Assembly (NCBI RefSeq): GCF_902833645.1
Contig: NZ_CADFGE010000006.1
Location: 1-64,000 of the forward strand
Origin: Paraburkholderia fungorum
GTDB taxonomy: Bacteria; Pseudomonadota; Gammaproteobacteria; Burkholderiales; Burkholderiaceae
Direction: 5' to 3'
Length of the DNA stretch: 64,000 bases
In this document: piece by piece, positions 17,260 to 25,254 of the stretch
Position numbering within the stretch: position 1 is the first letter of the stretch
Layout of the letters: each line of letters begins with the position of its first letter
Made by a program: the position numbers and the translations under genes
The notes under the pieces: generated by a model
Database searches by the model: none
Seen by the model: only the letters and a program-made list of their open reading frames with translations
Told to the model about the DNA's origin: nothing

Positions 17260-17332
17260 GGCGGTTCGAGCCCGCCTTCGCAGCTATTGTGCCTGATAAC
17301 GCGCCGGCGAAATAGCTGTTTAGTTCGAACGC

Positions 17333-18553
17333 TTAAAGCTGTGCCGCGACCTGCTTGGCCGACTGCGTCATGTCGATGCCGCGGCGTTCGCGGCTGAACG
17401 GAATCAGCGCGGCGATCACCACCGCCACGATACCGATCACGATTGCCATGATCAGCGCGTAGTTGTTGCCATGCGCTTCGGCGGCGCTCGCCTGCAGCGG
17501 ACCGTTGACCGACGCGATCAGATTGCCGAGCTGGTACACGAGGCCCGGGAACGTCGCGCGGATTTCATCGGGCGAGATTTCGTTCAGGTGCACCGGAATC
17601 ACACCCCATGCGCCTTGCACGGAGATCTGCATCAGGAAGGCACCGATGGCGAGCAAGATAGGCGTGGACGAGAATGCCCACAGCGGCAAGACCGGCAACG
17701 CGATCAATGCAGCGATGAAGATCGCGCGCTTGCGGCCGATCTTCTCCGAGAACCAGCCGAAGAACAGACCGCCGCAAATCGCGCCGATGTTCAGCGTGAT
17801 CGTGATCAGCGACACCGTATGCGCGTCGAACCCGTGCTGCACGCGCAGGAAGGTCGGATACAGATCCTGCGAACCGTGCGAGAAGAAATTGAACGCGGTC
17901 ATCAGCACGATCGCATAGAGCGACAGGCCGACGTTCTGCTTCAATGTAGCGACGAGACCCGGACGCGTTTTCTTCTCGAGTGTCTTGAAGGCCGGCGACT
18001 CCGGCACGTGCGCCCGCACGTACAGCACGAGCAGCGCCGGCAGCACGCCGACGAAGAACATGCCGCGCCAGCCGATGTATTGGTAGAAGACGCCGAACAC
18101 GACCGAAGCGAGCAGGTAGCCGCTCGGATAGCCGGCTTGCAGGAGGCCCGACACAATGCCGCGCGATTTCGGCGGCACGGTTTCCATCGTCAGCGCGCCG
18201 CCCACACCCCATTCGCCGCCCATCGCGATGCCGAACAGGGCGCGCAGCACGAGCAGGGTGGTCAGGTTGGGCGAAAAGCCGGACAGCAATTCCAGCAGCG
18301 AGAAGCACGCGATGTTGACCATCAGCGTGGGACGACGGCCGTATTTGTCGGCGAGCCAGCCGAAGATCAGCGCGCCGAGCGGACGCATAATCAGGGTCAG
18401 CATAATGCCGAAGGCAACCGTGGGGATTTTCGTATTGAATTCCGCCGCGATATCTTTCAATACGAACACCATTAGAAAGAAATCGAATGCGTCCAGGGTC
18501 CAGCCCAGATAGGCGGCGATCGTTACGTTTCTCTGTTCCCGTGTCCAGCTCAT
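17333..18553 (-). CDS. SHS-type MFS carboxylate/lactate transporter
   Basis: 406 aa with about 12 membrane helices. The loop 2-3 motif is GWLADKYGRRPTLM, and loop 8-9 carries FFGWFSEKIGRKRAI. GWTLDAFDFFLMVFVLKDIA near the N-terminus is the signature I associate with the sialate:H+/Jen1-like (SHS) branch, whose members carry lactate, pyruvate or other small carboxylates by proton symport. The ATG at 18553 is preceded by CAGGAGAACAATC. Monocistronic, with its own terminator; substrate not deducible. Confidence 0.85.
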   Translation of the reverse strand: MSWTREQRNVTIAAYLGWTLDAFDFFLMVFVLKDIAAEFNTKIPTVAFGIMLTLIMRPLGALIFGWLADKYGRRPTLMVNIACFSLLELLSGFSPNLTTLLVLRALFGIAMGGEWGVGGALTMETVPPKSRGIVSGLLQAGYPSGYLLASVVFGVFYQYIGWRGMFFVGVLPALLVLYVRAHVPESPAFKTLEKKTRPGLVATLKQNVGLSLYAIVLMTAFNFFSHGSQDLYPTFLRVQHGFDAHTVSLITITLNIGAICGGLFFGWFSEKIGRKRAIFIAALIALPVLPLWAFSSTPILLAIGAFLMQISVQGAWGVIPVHLNEISPDEIRATFPGLVYQLGNLIASVNGPLQASAAEAHGNNYALIMAIVIGIVAVVIAALIPFSRERRGIDMTQSAKQVAAQL

Positions 18554-18958
18554 TGATTGTTCTCCTGAGTCTCCAATAACCCGTGTTTGACGACGGGCGG
18601 CTCTGCAGCCCCGTGTGCCCTGTGCTGTGGGCTTCGAGCGAGTGTACGCCGAGCGTTAAACGCTTGCATGATTGAACCCGCCTTTATCCGTATTAATCCC
18701 TGGAGCGAATTTCGGGCTGAATCCCGATGCATGCAAAATGTCTGGCAAACGTAATTATTGTATTAATTGTGTTTGATATTCCGTTTGTAATTTGTAATGT
18801 TCATCTAGCGCAGGCGAGCGGTGCCTTGCGTAATCCGGCTTACGGGTTGCGCGTGCGGTAGAGGCGGCCCTCGCGGGATTCAGGTTGGCTCGGGCGGATG
18901 CCGGCGGGTATAACAGCGGCTCGCGGCATTCACGCCGCGCATACAGGGAGACCGAAGA
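18554..18958. other. 405-bp divergent intergenic region
   Basis: Separates the minus-strand MFS gene from the plus-strand MAPEG gene and must hold both promoters. An AT-rich block at about 18735-18805 stands out from the surrounding GC-rich sequence and is the likely promoter zone. No operator palindrome or RNA gene is evident. Confidence 0.4.
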
Positions 18959-19333
18959 ATGACAATTCCGCATCTATGCCTGCTCATCGTGGTGGTGCTG
19001 CCGTTCCCTTGGATCATGCTCGCGAAGCTCAGCAGGCGCTACGACAACCTTGCGCCGCGCACTTATCTCGCGGGCCTCGAAGGCTGGCGCGCACGGGCTT
19101 ACGCCGCGCATCAGAACGCGTGGGAGGCACTGGCGATGTTCACCGCGGCGATCGTCGCCGCCGGGCAGGCAGGCGGGGCCAACCCATGGGTCAACTGGCT
19201 GGCGATTACTTTTGTCATCGTGCGCGTGCTGCACGGCGTCCTGTACGTGGCGAATCTGGCGTCGCTACGCTCGCTGGTGTGGTTCGTCGGTGTCGCGTGT
19301 GTGGTGTCGATGTTTTTCGTATCTGTGAGTTAA
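18959..19333 (+). CDS. MAPEG family membrane protein
   Basis: 124 aa, four predicted membrane helices. RTYLAGLEGWRARAYAAHQN, followed by AWEALAMFTAAI, matches the conserved loop of bacterial MAPEG proteins (N/H-x-x-E-x-x-P region). VIVRVLHGVLYVANLASLRS is the typical third-helix entry. Eukaryotic relatives conjugate glutathione or isomerise prostaglandins; bacterial members are mostly uncharacterised. AGGGAGACCGAAGA precedes the ATG. It stands alone between the MFS gene and the ClC gene. Confidence 0.85.
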   Translation: MTIPHLCLLIVVVLPFPWIMLAKLSRRYDNLAPRTYLAGLEGWRARAYAAHQNAWEALAMFTAAIVAAGQAGGANPWVNWLAITFVIVRVLHGVLYVANLASLRSLVWFVGVACVVSMFFVSVS

Positions 19334-19548
19334 GGCAGGACAAAGCGTGAGGCGGTGCCGGCGGATAAGCATGCCCGTCGGCTTTCGCGATCCGGATGGG
19401 CTTCGGCATTGACGTTTCCGGTGAGGCGGACGGCGTGCGCAATATATGCGTTAACCGCATCAGTCGAGCAGAAAAATCAATTGGACTCATGTTGCGGCGC
19501 GGAATAGGATGATCGCTATCCCATTAATTCCGCTTCCCTCGACGCACC

Positions 19549-20886
19549 ATGTCAGTTAAATCACTCGTTTCGGCGCCGCGGCGGCGTACCCGCAATCCCC
19601 TTGCGGCAATGGCCGTGGTCACCTTGCTGACCGGCATTGGCGCGGGCCTCGGCGGCATGCTGCTCGCGTTGCTGCTGCACGGCATTCAGCACCTGGCCTA
19701 CGGCTACAGCGTGACGCAACTGATCAGCGGCGAGAGTTTCCTGCAAGGTGTGACCGCCGCTGAGCCTGAACGTCGTCTGCTGGTCCTGACGCTTTGCGGA
19801 CTGGTGGCGGGACTTGGCTGGTGGGCGTTGTATCGCTTCGGGCGGCCACTCGTCAGCATTCGCCAAGCCGTCAAGTCCGACGATCCGCGTATGCCGATGC
19901 TAAGCACGATCGTGCATGCGCTGCTGCAGATCGTGACCGTGGCGCTCGGCTCGCCGCTCGGGCGCGAAGTCGCGCCGCGCGAGATCGGTTCGGTGCTGGC
20001 CGGGTGGCTGTCGCACCGCGCGGGCTTATCAGTCGAGCAGAGCCGGATCATGGTCGCATGCGGCGCCGGCGCGGGTCTGGCCGCCGTCTATAACGTGCCG
20101 CTCGGCGGCGCGGTATTTGTGCTCGAGGTTCTGTTGGGCACCTTCGGCTGGAAGGCCCTGGTACCTGCCGTGGTGACCTCCGCAGTGGCGGCGCTGGTCG
20201 CGCAATTCGGTCTGGGCAACGAGCATCAGTATCTGGTGCCGTCGTTGACGGTGAGTACGGCGCTGGTGGTCTGGTCGGTGGTGTGCGGGCCGATTTTCGG
20301 CGTCGCGGCGTGGGGGTTCGCGGAAGTGACGAAGCGCGCGCGTGCCCAGGCGCCGAAGGATTGGCGTTTGCCGGTGTTGTCGCTATTGAACTTCGCGATC
20401 ATCGGCGTGCTGGCGATGCACTTTCCGCAGTTGCTCGGCAATGGCAAAGGTCCTGCGGGACTGGCGTTCGACGGCAACCTGACGATCGCACTCGCAGCCA
20501 TGCTGCTGGTACTGAAAGTGGTGATTACCGTGAGCAGTTTGCGCGCGGGGGCAGAGGGCGGTCTGCTGACGCCGGGACTTGCGAATGGCGCGTTGCTGGC
20601 GATCGTGCTTGGCGGCGCCTGGAGTCTGTTCTGGCCGGGGGCTTCTTTGGGCGCCTTTGCCGTTGTCGGCGCAACGGCATTCCTGGCCGCATCGATGCAG
20701 ATGCCGATAACTGCCGTGGTTCTCATGTTCGAATTTACCCGCGTGGGCCACGACTTTCTGATTCCGGTTCTGTTTGCCGTCGGCGGCGCCGCGTTGAGTT
20801 TTCAGGCGTGCGTGAAGTGGGCGCCTGCGCTGCAGTTTGGTTCGGGTTTCAATTGGGGTGGGGCGGGGGCGGGCAAGGCCCGCTAG
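19549..20886 (+). CDS. Divergent ClC-type chloride channel/transporter
   Basis: 445 aa, many membrane helices, ClC fold (GAGAGLAAVYNVPLGGAVFV and ITAVVLMFEFTRVGHDFLIP are recognisable). The selectivity motifs differ from classical ClC. In place of GSGIP there is DPRMP, and in place of GREGP there is GREVAP; the glutamate that gates transport in E. coli ClC is therefore kept, but the Ser of the anion filter is not. The protein is shorter than most CBS-containing ClCs and has no CBS domains. It probably moves Cl- or another anion across the inner membrane; specificity may be altered. Confidence 0.82.
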   Translation: MSVKSLVSAPRRRTRNPLAAMAVVTLLTGIGAGLGGMLLALLLHGIQHLAYGYSVTQLISGESFLQGVTAAEPERRLLVLTLCGLVAGLGWWALYRFGRPLVSIRQAVKSDDPRMPMLSTIVHALLQIVTVALGSPLGREVAPREIGSVLAGWLSHRAGLSVEQSRIMVACGAGAGLAAVYNVPLGGAVFVLEVLLGTFGWKALVPAVVTSAVAALVAQFGLGNEHQYLVPSLTVSTALVVWSVVCGPIFGVAAWGFAEVTKRARAQAPKDWRLPVLSLLNFAIIGVLAMHFPQLLGNGKGPAGLAFDGNLTIALAAMLLVLKVVITVSSLRAGAEGGLLTPGLANGALLAIVLGGAWSLFWPGASLGAFAVVGATAFLAASMQMPITAVVLMFEFTRVGHDFLIPVLFAVGGAALSFQACVKWAPALQFGSGFNWGGAGAGKAR

Positions 20887-20907
20887 ATTGTCCGGGGCGC
20901 ATGAGTG

Positions 20908-21279
20908 TTATTGATCTGGTCTCGAAGCCACCGAATCGAAAAGCTGGCTGAGGTCGTACATGAGCAGGAACATGCACCCGGTGATGCTGCGAAAGCCGCG
21001 CTCGAGGGTTCCAGCTTCAGCCACGCCGGCGCACCCGCGCGTCAGCAGCCGGCCGTTCCAGGTCACTTCGCCCTCCAGCACGTAGATGAACTCAGGTCCG
21101 GTGTGAAGGTGGTCGGGAAACGTCGCACCGGGTGAGAACCTCACTAGCTGCATTGCGCGGCCGTCTGCTTTGCCGAGGTTTTTCACTTCGACGCCCTGCG
21201 CGAACCGTGACGGTATCCACGGAACGTCGTTCGAATCGCTCCAGCGAAATTGTGGTCCCGCCGATGGATCATCAGTCAT
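20908..21279 (-). CDS. Cupin-domain protein (ChrR-like)
   Basis: 123 aa from the ATG at 21279 (a longer frame to 21309 lacks a ribosome site). A single double-stranded beta-helix with the first cupin motif SPGATFPDHLHTGPEFIYVLEG; the His/Glu metal ligands are present. The second motif is weaker (ERGFRSITGCMFLLMYD). It resembles the cupin domain of ChrR anti-sigma factors but lacks their N-terminal sigma-binding part, and no sigma gene is adjacent. Convergent with the ClC gene, 21 bases apart. Metal and substrate unknown. Confidence 0.8.
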   Translation of the reverse strand: MTDDPSAGPQFRWSDSNDVPWIPSRFAQGVEVKNLGKADGRAMQLVRFSPGATFPDHLHTGPEFIYVLEGEVTWNGRLLTRGCAGVAEAGTLERGFRSITGCMFLLMYDLSQLFDSVASRPDQ

Positions 21280-21399
21280 GTCGTCCTGCCTTTCCGCTCG
21301 TGTATGCACAGTTATATGTTGAAACGATGCAGGAAAACACCAGCCTCGCTACTGAAGCTCGCCAGTATACTGGCCAACTGCCAGACGCCATCACTTCAA

Positions 21400-21621
21400 C
21401 GCAAGGTGATGGAGTTGATCGCCGCGCTGAAAGCGCAGGGCGTGTCCGTGATTCTGATCTCGCACAATCTTCACGACATCTTTGCGATTGCCGATCGCAT
21501 CGTCGTACTGCGGCGCGGTGAGGTCGCGGGCGAACGGCTCGTAGCCGGGACTAGCGGCGACGAGATCGTGCATCTGATGGTGGGGGACACCTACTCGAAC
21601 ACGGGCGGCTCAGGTCACTGA
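21400..21621 (+). pseudogene. C-terminal remnant of a sugar-type ABC transporter ATPase
   Basis: About 73 codons, reading VMELIAALKAQGVSVILISH, then NLHDIFAIADRIVVLRRGEV, then DEIVHLMVGD. That is the stretch from just after Walker B through the H-loop (ISHN) to the C-terminus of RbsA/XylG/FrcA-type ATPases. Walker A, signature and Walker B are missing, and the frame upstream carries unrelated residues. A decayed leftover, possibly a recombination scar at the left edge of the sulfur island. Confidence 0.8.
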
Positions 21622-21637
21622 ACACCGCCTCAAAGAC

Positions 21638-21727
21638 TCACGCCCTCCGTGCGAACTGGTTGACCGGATAGTCAAGCCCCAGGTGTTCGCGCAGCGTCGC
21701 GCCTTCGAGCGCTACTTCGTAGAGCAT
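21638..21727 (-). pseudogene. C-terminal scrap of a probable flavin-dependent (LLM) monooxygenase
   Basis: Thirty codons read MLYEVALEGATLREHL, GLDYPVNQFARRA, then stop. GATLREHLGL followed by a Pro-rich end resembles the C-terminus of NtaA/DszA-type FMNH2-dependent monooxygenases as I remember them. Too short to be functional. Monooxygenases of this class desulfonate or oxidise sulfur compounds, which fits the neighbouring sulfonate genes. Confidence 0.45.
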
Positions 21728-21882
21728 TGTTCGCCGAACCACTCGACGCATGCCCGGCGCCGGCCGCTTTTTGCCGTTATGCGCCCGGCTGCTAAGCATA
21801 GTTGAAACGCTCGCTTATCCGCACGATCCAGCGTTGCTACGATCGCAGTTTTATCGTCCTGACCAGACCGGAACTTCGCGCC

Positions 21883-22902
21883 GTGACCTCTTCTATCTTT
21901 CGTTGGCTCGCTCGCGCGGCGCTGACTTCGCTGCTCGTCATGAGTGCCGCTCACGCACAGACCTCGGCCAACTCGCCGGCGCCGCTGAAACTGCGGATCG
22001 GCTATCAGAAGTCTTCAACGCTCATCACCATTCTGAAAGCGCGTGGTTCGCTCGAGCAGGCGCTCGCGCCCTTGGGTGTGAGCATTAGCTGGAACGAGTT
22101 TGCCAGCGGCTTGCCGCTGACCGAAGCACTCAATGCGGACGCGGTCGACCTGAGCGCCGATGTCGCCGACACGGTCCCGGTTTTCGCTCAGGCCGCTCAT
22201 GCGCGTTTTGTGTATATCGCGCAGGAAGCGCCTTCGCCGGGCGCCCAGGCCATTATCGTGAAGCGCGATGGGCCGCTGCATACGCTTGCCGACCTGAAGG
22301 GCCAGCGCATCGCCGTGACCAAGGCGGCCGGCAGCCACTATCTGCTGCTCGCCGCGCTCGCCAAAGCCGGCCTCGCTCCTGCTGACGTGCGCATCAGCTA
22401 TCTGACGCCCGCCGACGGACGCGCCGCCTTCGAGCGCGGCAGCGTGGACGTGTGGGTCACCTGGGACCCGTATGTCGCGTCGGTCGACAAAGCGCCGGAC
22501 GTGCGTGTTCTTGCCAACGGCGAAGGTCTTGCCTCCTATCAGCGGTACTACCTCGCGTCCAGCAGTTTTGCCGCGGCCCATCCCGATGTGATCAACACCG
22601 TGTTCGCGCAGTTGAAGTCGGCGGGCGTTTGGGTTCGCGCCCATCCCGACGATGCGGCGAAGCTGCTCGCGCCGATCTGGGGCCTGGACGCGGCGACGAT
22701 CGAGCGTGCCAATGCACGCCGCAGCTATGCGGTCCGCGCGGTGGATACGCAGAATTTCGGTGAGCAGCAAAAGATCGCTGACACCTTCTATCGAGCGTGG
22801 CTTCTGCCGGCGCCGGTGGATACGGCTGCGGCGCAGCGCTGGAACTTCAGCACGAAGCGCGCCGAAACGGCGGCCACTTCAACCACCGCCTCCGGTGGCT
22901 AG
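21883..22902 (+). CDS. SsuA-like periplasmic sulfonate-binding protein
   Basis: 339 aa if started at GTG 21883, which places a signal peptide at the N-terminus (ALTSLLVMSAAHAQ, cleavage near residue 25). A TTG at 21802 would add 27 residues ahead of it. The mature part has IGYQKSSTLITILKARGSLE and LNADAVDLSADVADTVPVFA, then WVTWDPYVASVDKAPDVRVL, diagnostic for the SsuA/aliphatic sulfonate group of ABC binding proteins. No ATPase or permease is directly adjacent; it may feed the transporter at 26211-29053. First intact gene of the sulfur island. Confidence 0.88.
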   Translation: MTSSIFRWLARAALTSLLVMSAAHAQTSANSPAPLKLRIGYQKSSTLITILKARGSLEQALAPLGVSISWNEFASGLPLTEALNADAVDLSADVADTVPVFAQAAHARFVYIAQEAPSPGAQAIIVKRDGPLHTLADLKGQRIAVTKAAGSHYLLLAALAKAGLAPADVRISYLTPADGRAAFERGSVDVWVTWDPYVASVDKAPDVRVLANGEGLASYQRYYLASSSFAAAHPDVINTVFAQLKSAGVWVRAHPDDAAKLLAPIWGLDAATIERANARRSYAVRAVDTQNFGEQQKIADTFYRAWLLPAPVDTAAAQRWNFSTKRAETAATSTTASGG

Positions 22903-22954
22903 TGCTGGCGCACAGGCGCTAGCGCCGTGCCGGTTCGCCAGGCCAAAGCCTGTC

Positions 22955-22981
22955 TACGTCGCCAACGTCGCTAACGTCGCT
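22955..22981. repeat. Three tandem 9-bp units before the flavoprotein gene
   Basis: TACGTCGCC, AACGTCGCT, AACGTCGCT in series in the 114-base gap between the binding protein and the flavoprotein. Probably slippage. Confidence 0.65.
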
Positions 22982-23016
22982 AAGCAATCGGCTCATTACC
23001 TTAGGGGAAATCTGTC

Positions 23017-24666
23017 ATGACGGACAACGCGGGAAAAAATCAGCGGCCACCGGTGACGGCGGCGGATGGCGCAGTCCAGTACGAGGCGGACGTACTCGTG
23101 ATCGGCGGCGGCCCGGCTGGCGCGTGGGCTGCGATTAGCGCGGCCGCCAACGGCGCGCGCGTGGTATTGGCCGATAAAGGCTTTTGCGGCACCTCCGGCG
23201 CGACCGCGCCGGCTGGCACGGCACTCTGGTATGTGCCGCCTGACGAGGACGCACGGGATCGTGCAAAAGCGAGTCGTTTCACGTTGGGCGGCCAGCTTGC
23301 CGAACCGGCGTGGATGGATCGCGTGCTCGAGCAGACCTGGACCAATGCGCAGCAACTGGCCGAGTGGGGCTACCCGTTTCCCATCGACGAAAGCGGCGAG
23401 CAGCGGCGCACCTCGTTGCAAGGGCCCGAGTACATGCGGCTGATGCGCAAACGCGTCAGGGAAGCGAAGGTGCGCATCCTCGATCACAGCCCCGCGCTCG
23501 AACTGCTCGTCGACGAGCAGGGCGCGGTCGCGGGAGCGGCCGGCGTTGACCGTCAGGCGGACGAGACGTGGGTCGTGCGTGCGGGCGCGGTGGTCATCGC
23601 AACGGGCGGATGTGCGTTTCTCAGCAATGCGCTCGGCTGCAACGTGCTCACCGGCGACGGCCAGTTGATGGCCGCCGAGGTGGGCGCGGCCCTGTCGGGC
23701 ATGGAGTTTTCGAATGCTTATGGACTTGGGCCGGCGTTTTCATCGGTGACGAAATCGTTGTTCTACAAGTGGGCTACGTTCTACTACCAGGACGGGTCGG
23801 CGATCCCGGGGGCGGGGTCTGCGCAGGGCCGCGGCGTGATTGCCCGCACGCTGCAGAGCCAGCCCGTGCTGGCCTGCCTCGATCGCGCCGACGAACAGAT
23901 TCAGGCGTGGATGCGTACTGCACAGCCGAATTTCTTCCTGCCGTTCGATCGGCTCGGGATCGACCCGTTCAAGCAGCATTTCCCGGTGACGTTGCGCCTC
24001 GAAGGAACCGTGCGGGGAACGGGCGGCCTGCATCTGGTGGATCAGACTTGCGCGACGTCGGTCGAAGGTTTGTATGCGGCCGGCGATGCGGCCACTCGCG
24101 AGCTGATCTGCGGCGGCTTCACCGGCGGTGGCAGTCATAACGCGGCGTGGGCGATGTCATCCGGTTTCTGGGCCGGTGCGGGCGCTGCCGGCTATGCCCG
24201 TTCACGCGGGCGCGCGGGCCTGCGGGGCCGGCTGTTGCGGGCCGGTGGCGCTGGCCTGCGCGACACCGGCGGCTCGGCGCCTTATGACAGCGACGCGGTG
24301 ATTCGCAGCGTGCAGCAGGAGGTATTTCCCACGCAGCGCAACTGGACCCGCCAGGCCGACTTGCTCGACGACTCGCTCGCGCGGCTCGACGCGCTGTGGC
24401 ATCGCGTGCGCGGTGCGGCGCCGGCGCGAAGTGCGTTGGCTGCCGTGCGCGCGCGTGAGGCGGCGGCCATGCTCGCCACTTCGCGCTGGATGTATCGCAG
24501 CGCGCAGCAACGAACCGAAACACGCGGGATGCATCGGCGGCACGAGCACGCCGCGCTCGATCCGGCGCAGAGGCATCGTCTGTTGAGCGGCGGTCTGGAT
24601 GAAGTCTGGATCGACAGGCTGGCCTTGTCTCCAGCCACGGTCCGCACCGAAGGAGTGACGGCATGA
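23017..24666 (+). CDS. FAD-dependent oxidoreductase, AprA/fumarate-reductase flavoprotein type
   Basis: 549 aa. N-terminal FAD loop at residues 26-36 (VLVIGGGPAGAWAAI) and the second FAD site GLYAAGDAATRELICGG at about 350. The layout matches the succinate dehydrogenase/fumarate reductase/adenylylsulfate reductase alpha-subunit family. The HisGlyGlyTrp-type flavin attachment and the classic fumarate catalytic motif are not evident; GFTGGGSHNAAWAMSSGFWA occupies the usual end of the FAD domain. Its stop overlaps the ATG of a two-cluster ferredoxin, the same flavoprotein-ferredoxin order used by AprBA and related enzymes. Substrate unknown; by context an organosulfur compound or sulfite-like product. 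Confidence 0.83.
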   Translation: MTDNAGKNQRPPVTAADGAVQYEADVLVIGGGPAGAWAAISAAANGARVVLADKGFCGTSGATAPAGTALWYVPPDEDARDRAKASRFTLGGQLAEPAWMDRVLEQTWTNAQQLAEWGYPFPIDESGEQRRTSLQGPEYMRLMRKRVREAKVRILDHSPALELLVDEQGAVAGAAGVDRQADETWVVRAGAVVIATGGCAFLSNALGCNVLTGDGQLMAAEVGAALSGMEFSNAYGLGPAFSSVTKSLFYKWATFYYQDGSAIPGAGSAQGRGVIARTLQSQPVLACLDRADEQIQAWMRTAQPNFFLPFDRLGIDPFKQHFPVTLRLEGTVRGTGGLHLVDQTCATSVEGLYAAGDAATRELICGGFTGGGSHNAAWAMSSGFWAGAGAAGYARSRGRAGLRGRLLRAGGAGLRDTGGSAPYDSDAVIRSVQQEVFPTQRNWTRQADLLDDSLARLDALWHRVRGAAPARSALAAVRAREAAAMLATSRWMYRSAQQRTETRGMHRRHEHAALDPAQRHRLLSGGLDEVWIDRLALSPATVRTEGVTA

Positions 24667-24983
24667 TCGAGATCGTCGACGCTGCGCGCTGCACGGGATG
24701 CAACATCTGCGTGAGGGCATGCCCCACCAATGTGTTCGACATCGTGCCGGGGAGTCCGCCGCGCATTGCCAGGCAGGGGGACTGCCAGACCTGCTTCATG
24801 TGCGAGCTGTACTGTCCCGAAGACGCGTTATTCGTCGCGCCCCAGGTGGCGCCGGCGCCACCTGGCGGCTTCGACGACGGCCCGCTGCTCGGCAATTACC
24901 GGCGCGCAGTCGGCTGGGGCCGCGAGCGGCAGTCGACTGCGAGCCAGGATGCGAGCTACGAGTTGTTGACGCGAACGCATTGA
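24663..24983 (+). CDS. Two-cluster [4Fe-4S] ferredoxin, partner of the flavoprotein
   Basis: 106 aa. Cys at 10, 13, 16 and 20 (CTGCNICVRACP) and at 41, 44, 47 and 51 (CQTCFMCELYCP) bind two cubane clusters. A Pro/Gly-rich tail of about 45 residues follows. Overlaps the flavoprotein gene by four bases (ATGA), so the two are made together. It resembles AprB-type and electron-shuttle ferredoxins, and probably passes electrons to or from the FAD of its partner. Confidence 0.88.
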   Translation: MIEIVDAARCTGCNICVRACPTNVFDIVPGSPPRIARQGDCQTCFMCELYCPEDALFVAPQVAPAPPGGFDDGPLLGNYRRAVGWGRERQSTASQDASYELLTRTH

Positions 24984-25254
24984 GGAATTAAAGAGCGAGA
25001 CGCCCCTGCGATGCGATAGTGGCGAGCGCATTGCGCTGACTCTGAACTTCGCGCGCCTGCAACGCTTCCGGCATTGCGCAACTGAATGCGCAAAAGCGCC
25101 TGCGCGGCCCGCGGCGCGTTAAAACATCGGGTTTATCACTCCAGCAGATAACCGTATCGGATTTGCTTCGTTGTCGCCGTGCGTGTGTGCCGGTAAATTT
25201 GTTTGACTTCGCCTTCGCCGGCGTCCTCCGAACAGATTCGACGAAGAGTTTCCC

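Larger units (their letters stand above)
16939..17332. other. 394-bp intergenic region: TetR promoter side plus MFS terminator
   Basis: The left end should contain the promoter of the minus-strand TetR gene (an AT-rich patch near 16985-17030). The middle holds a strong hairpin (17138-17167) that terminates the MFS transporter gene. Near 17236-17259 is an 8-base unit GTGCTCAC repeated three times (the last copy ends in T). No further gene is supported. Confidence 0.5.
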
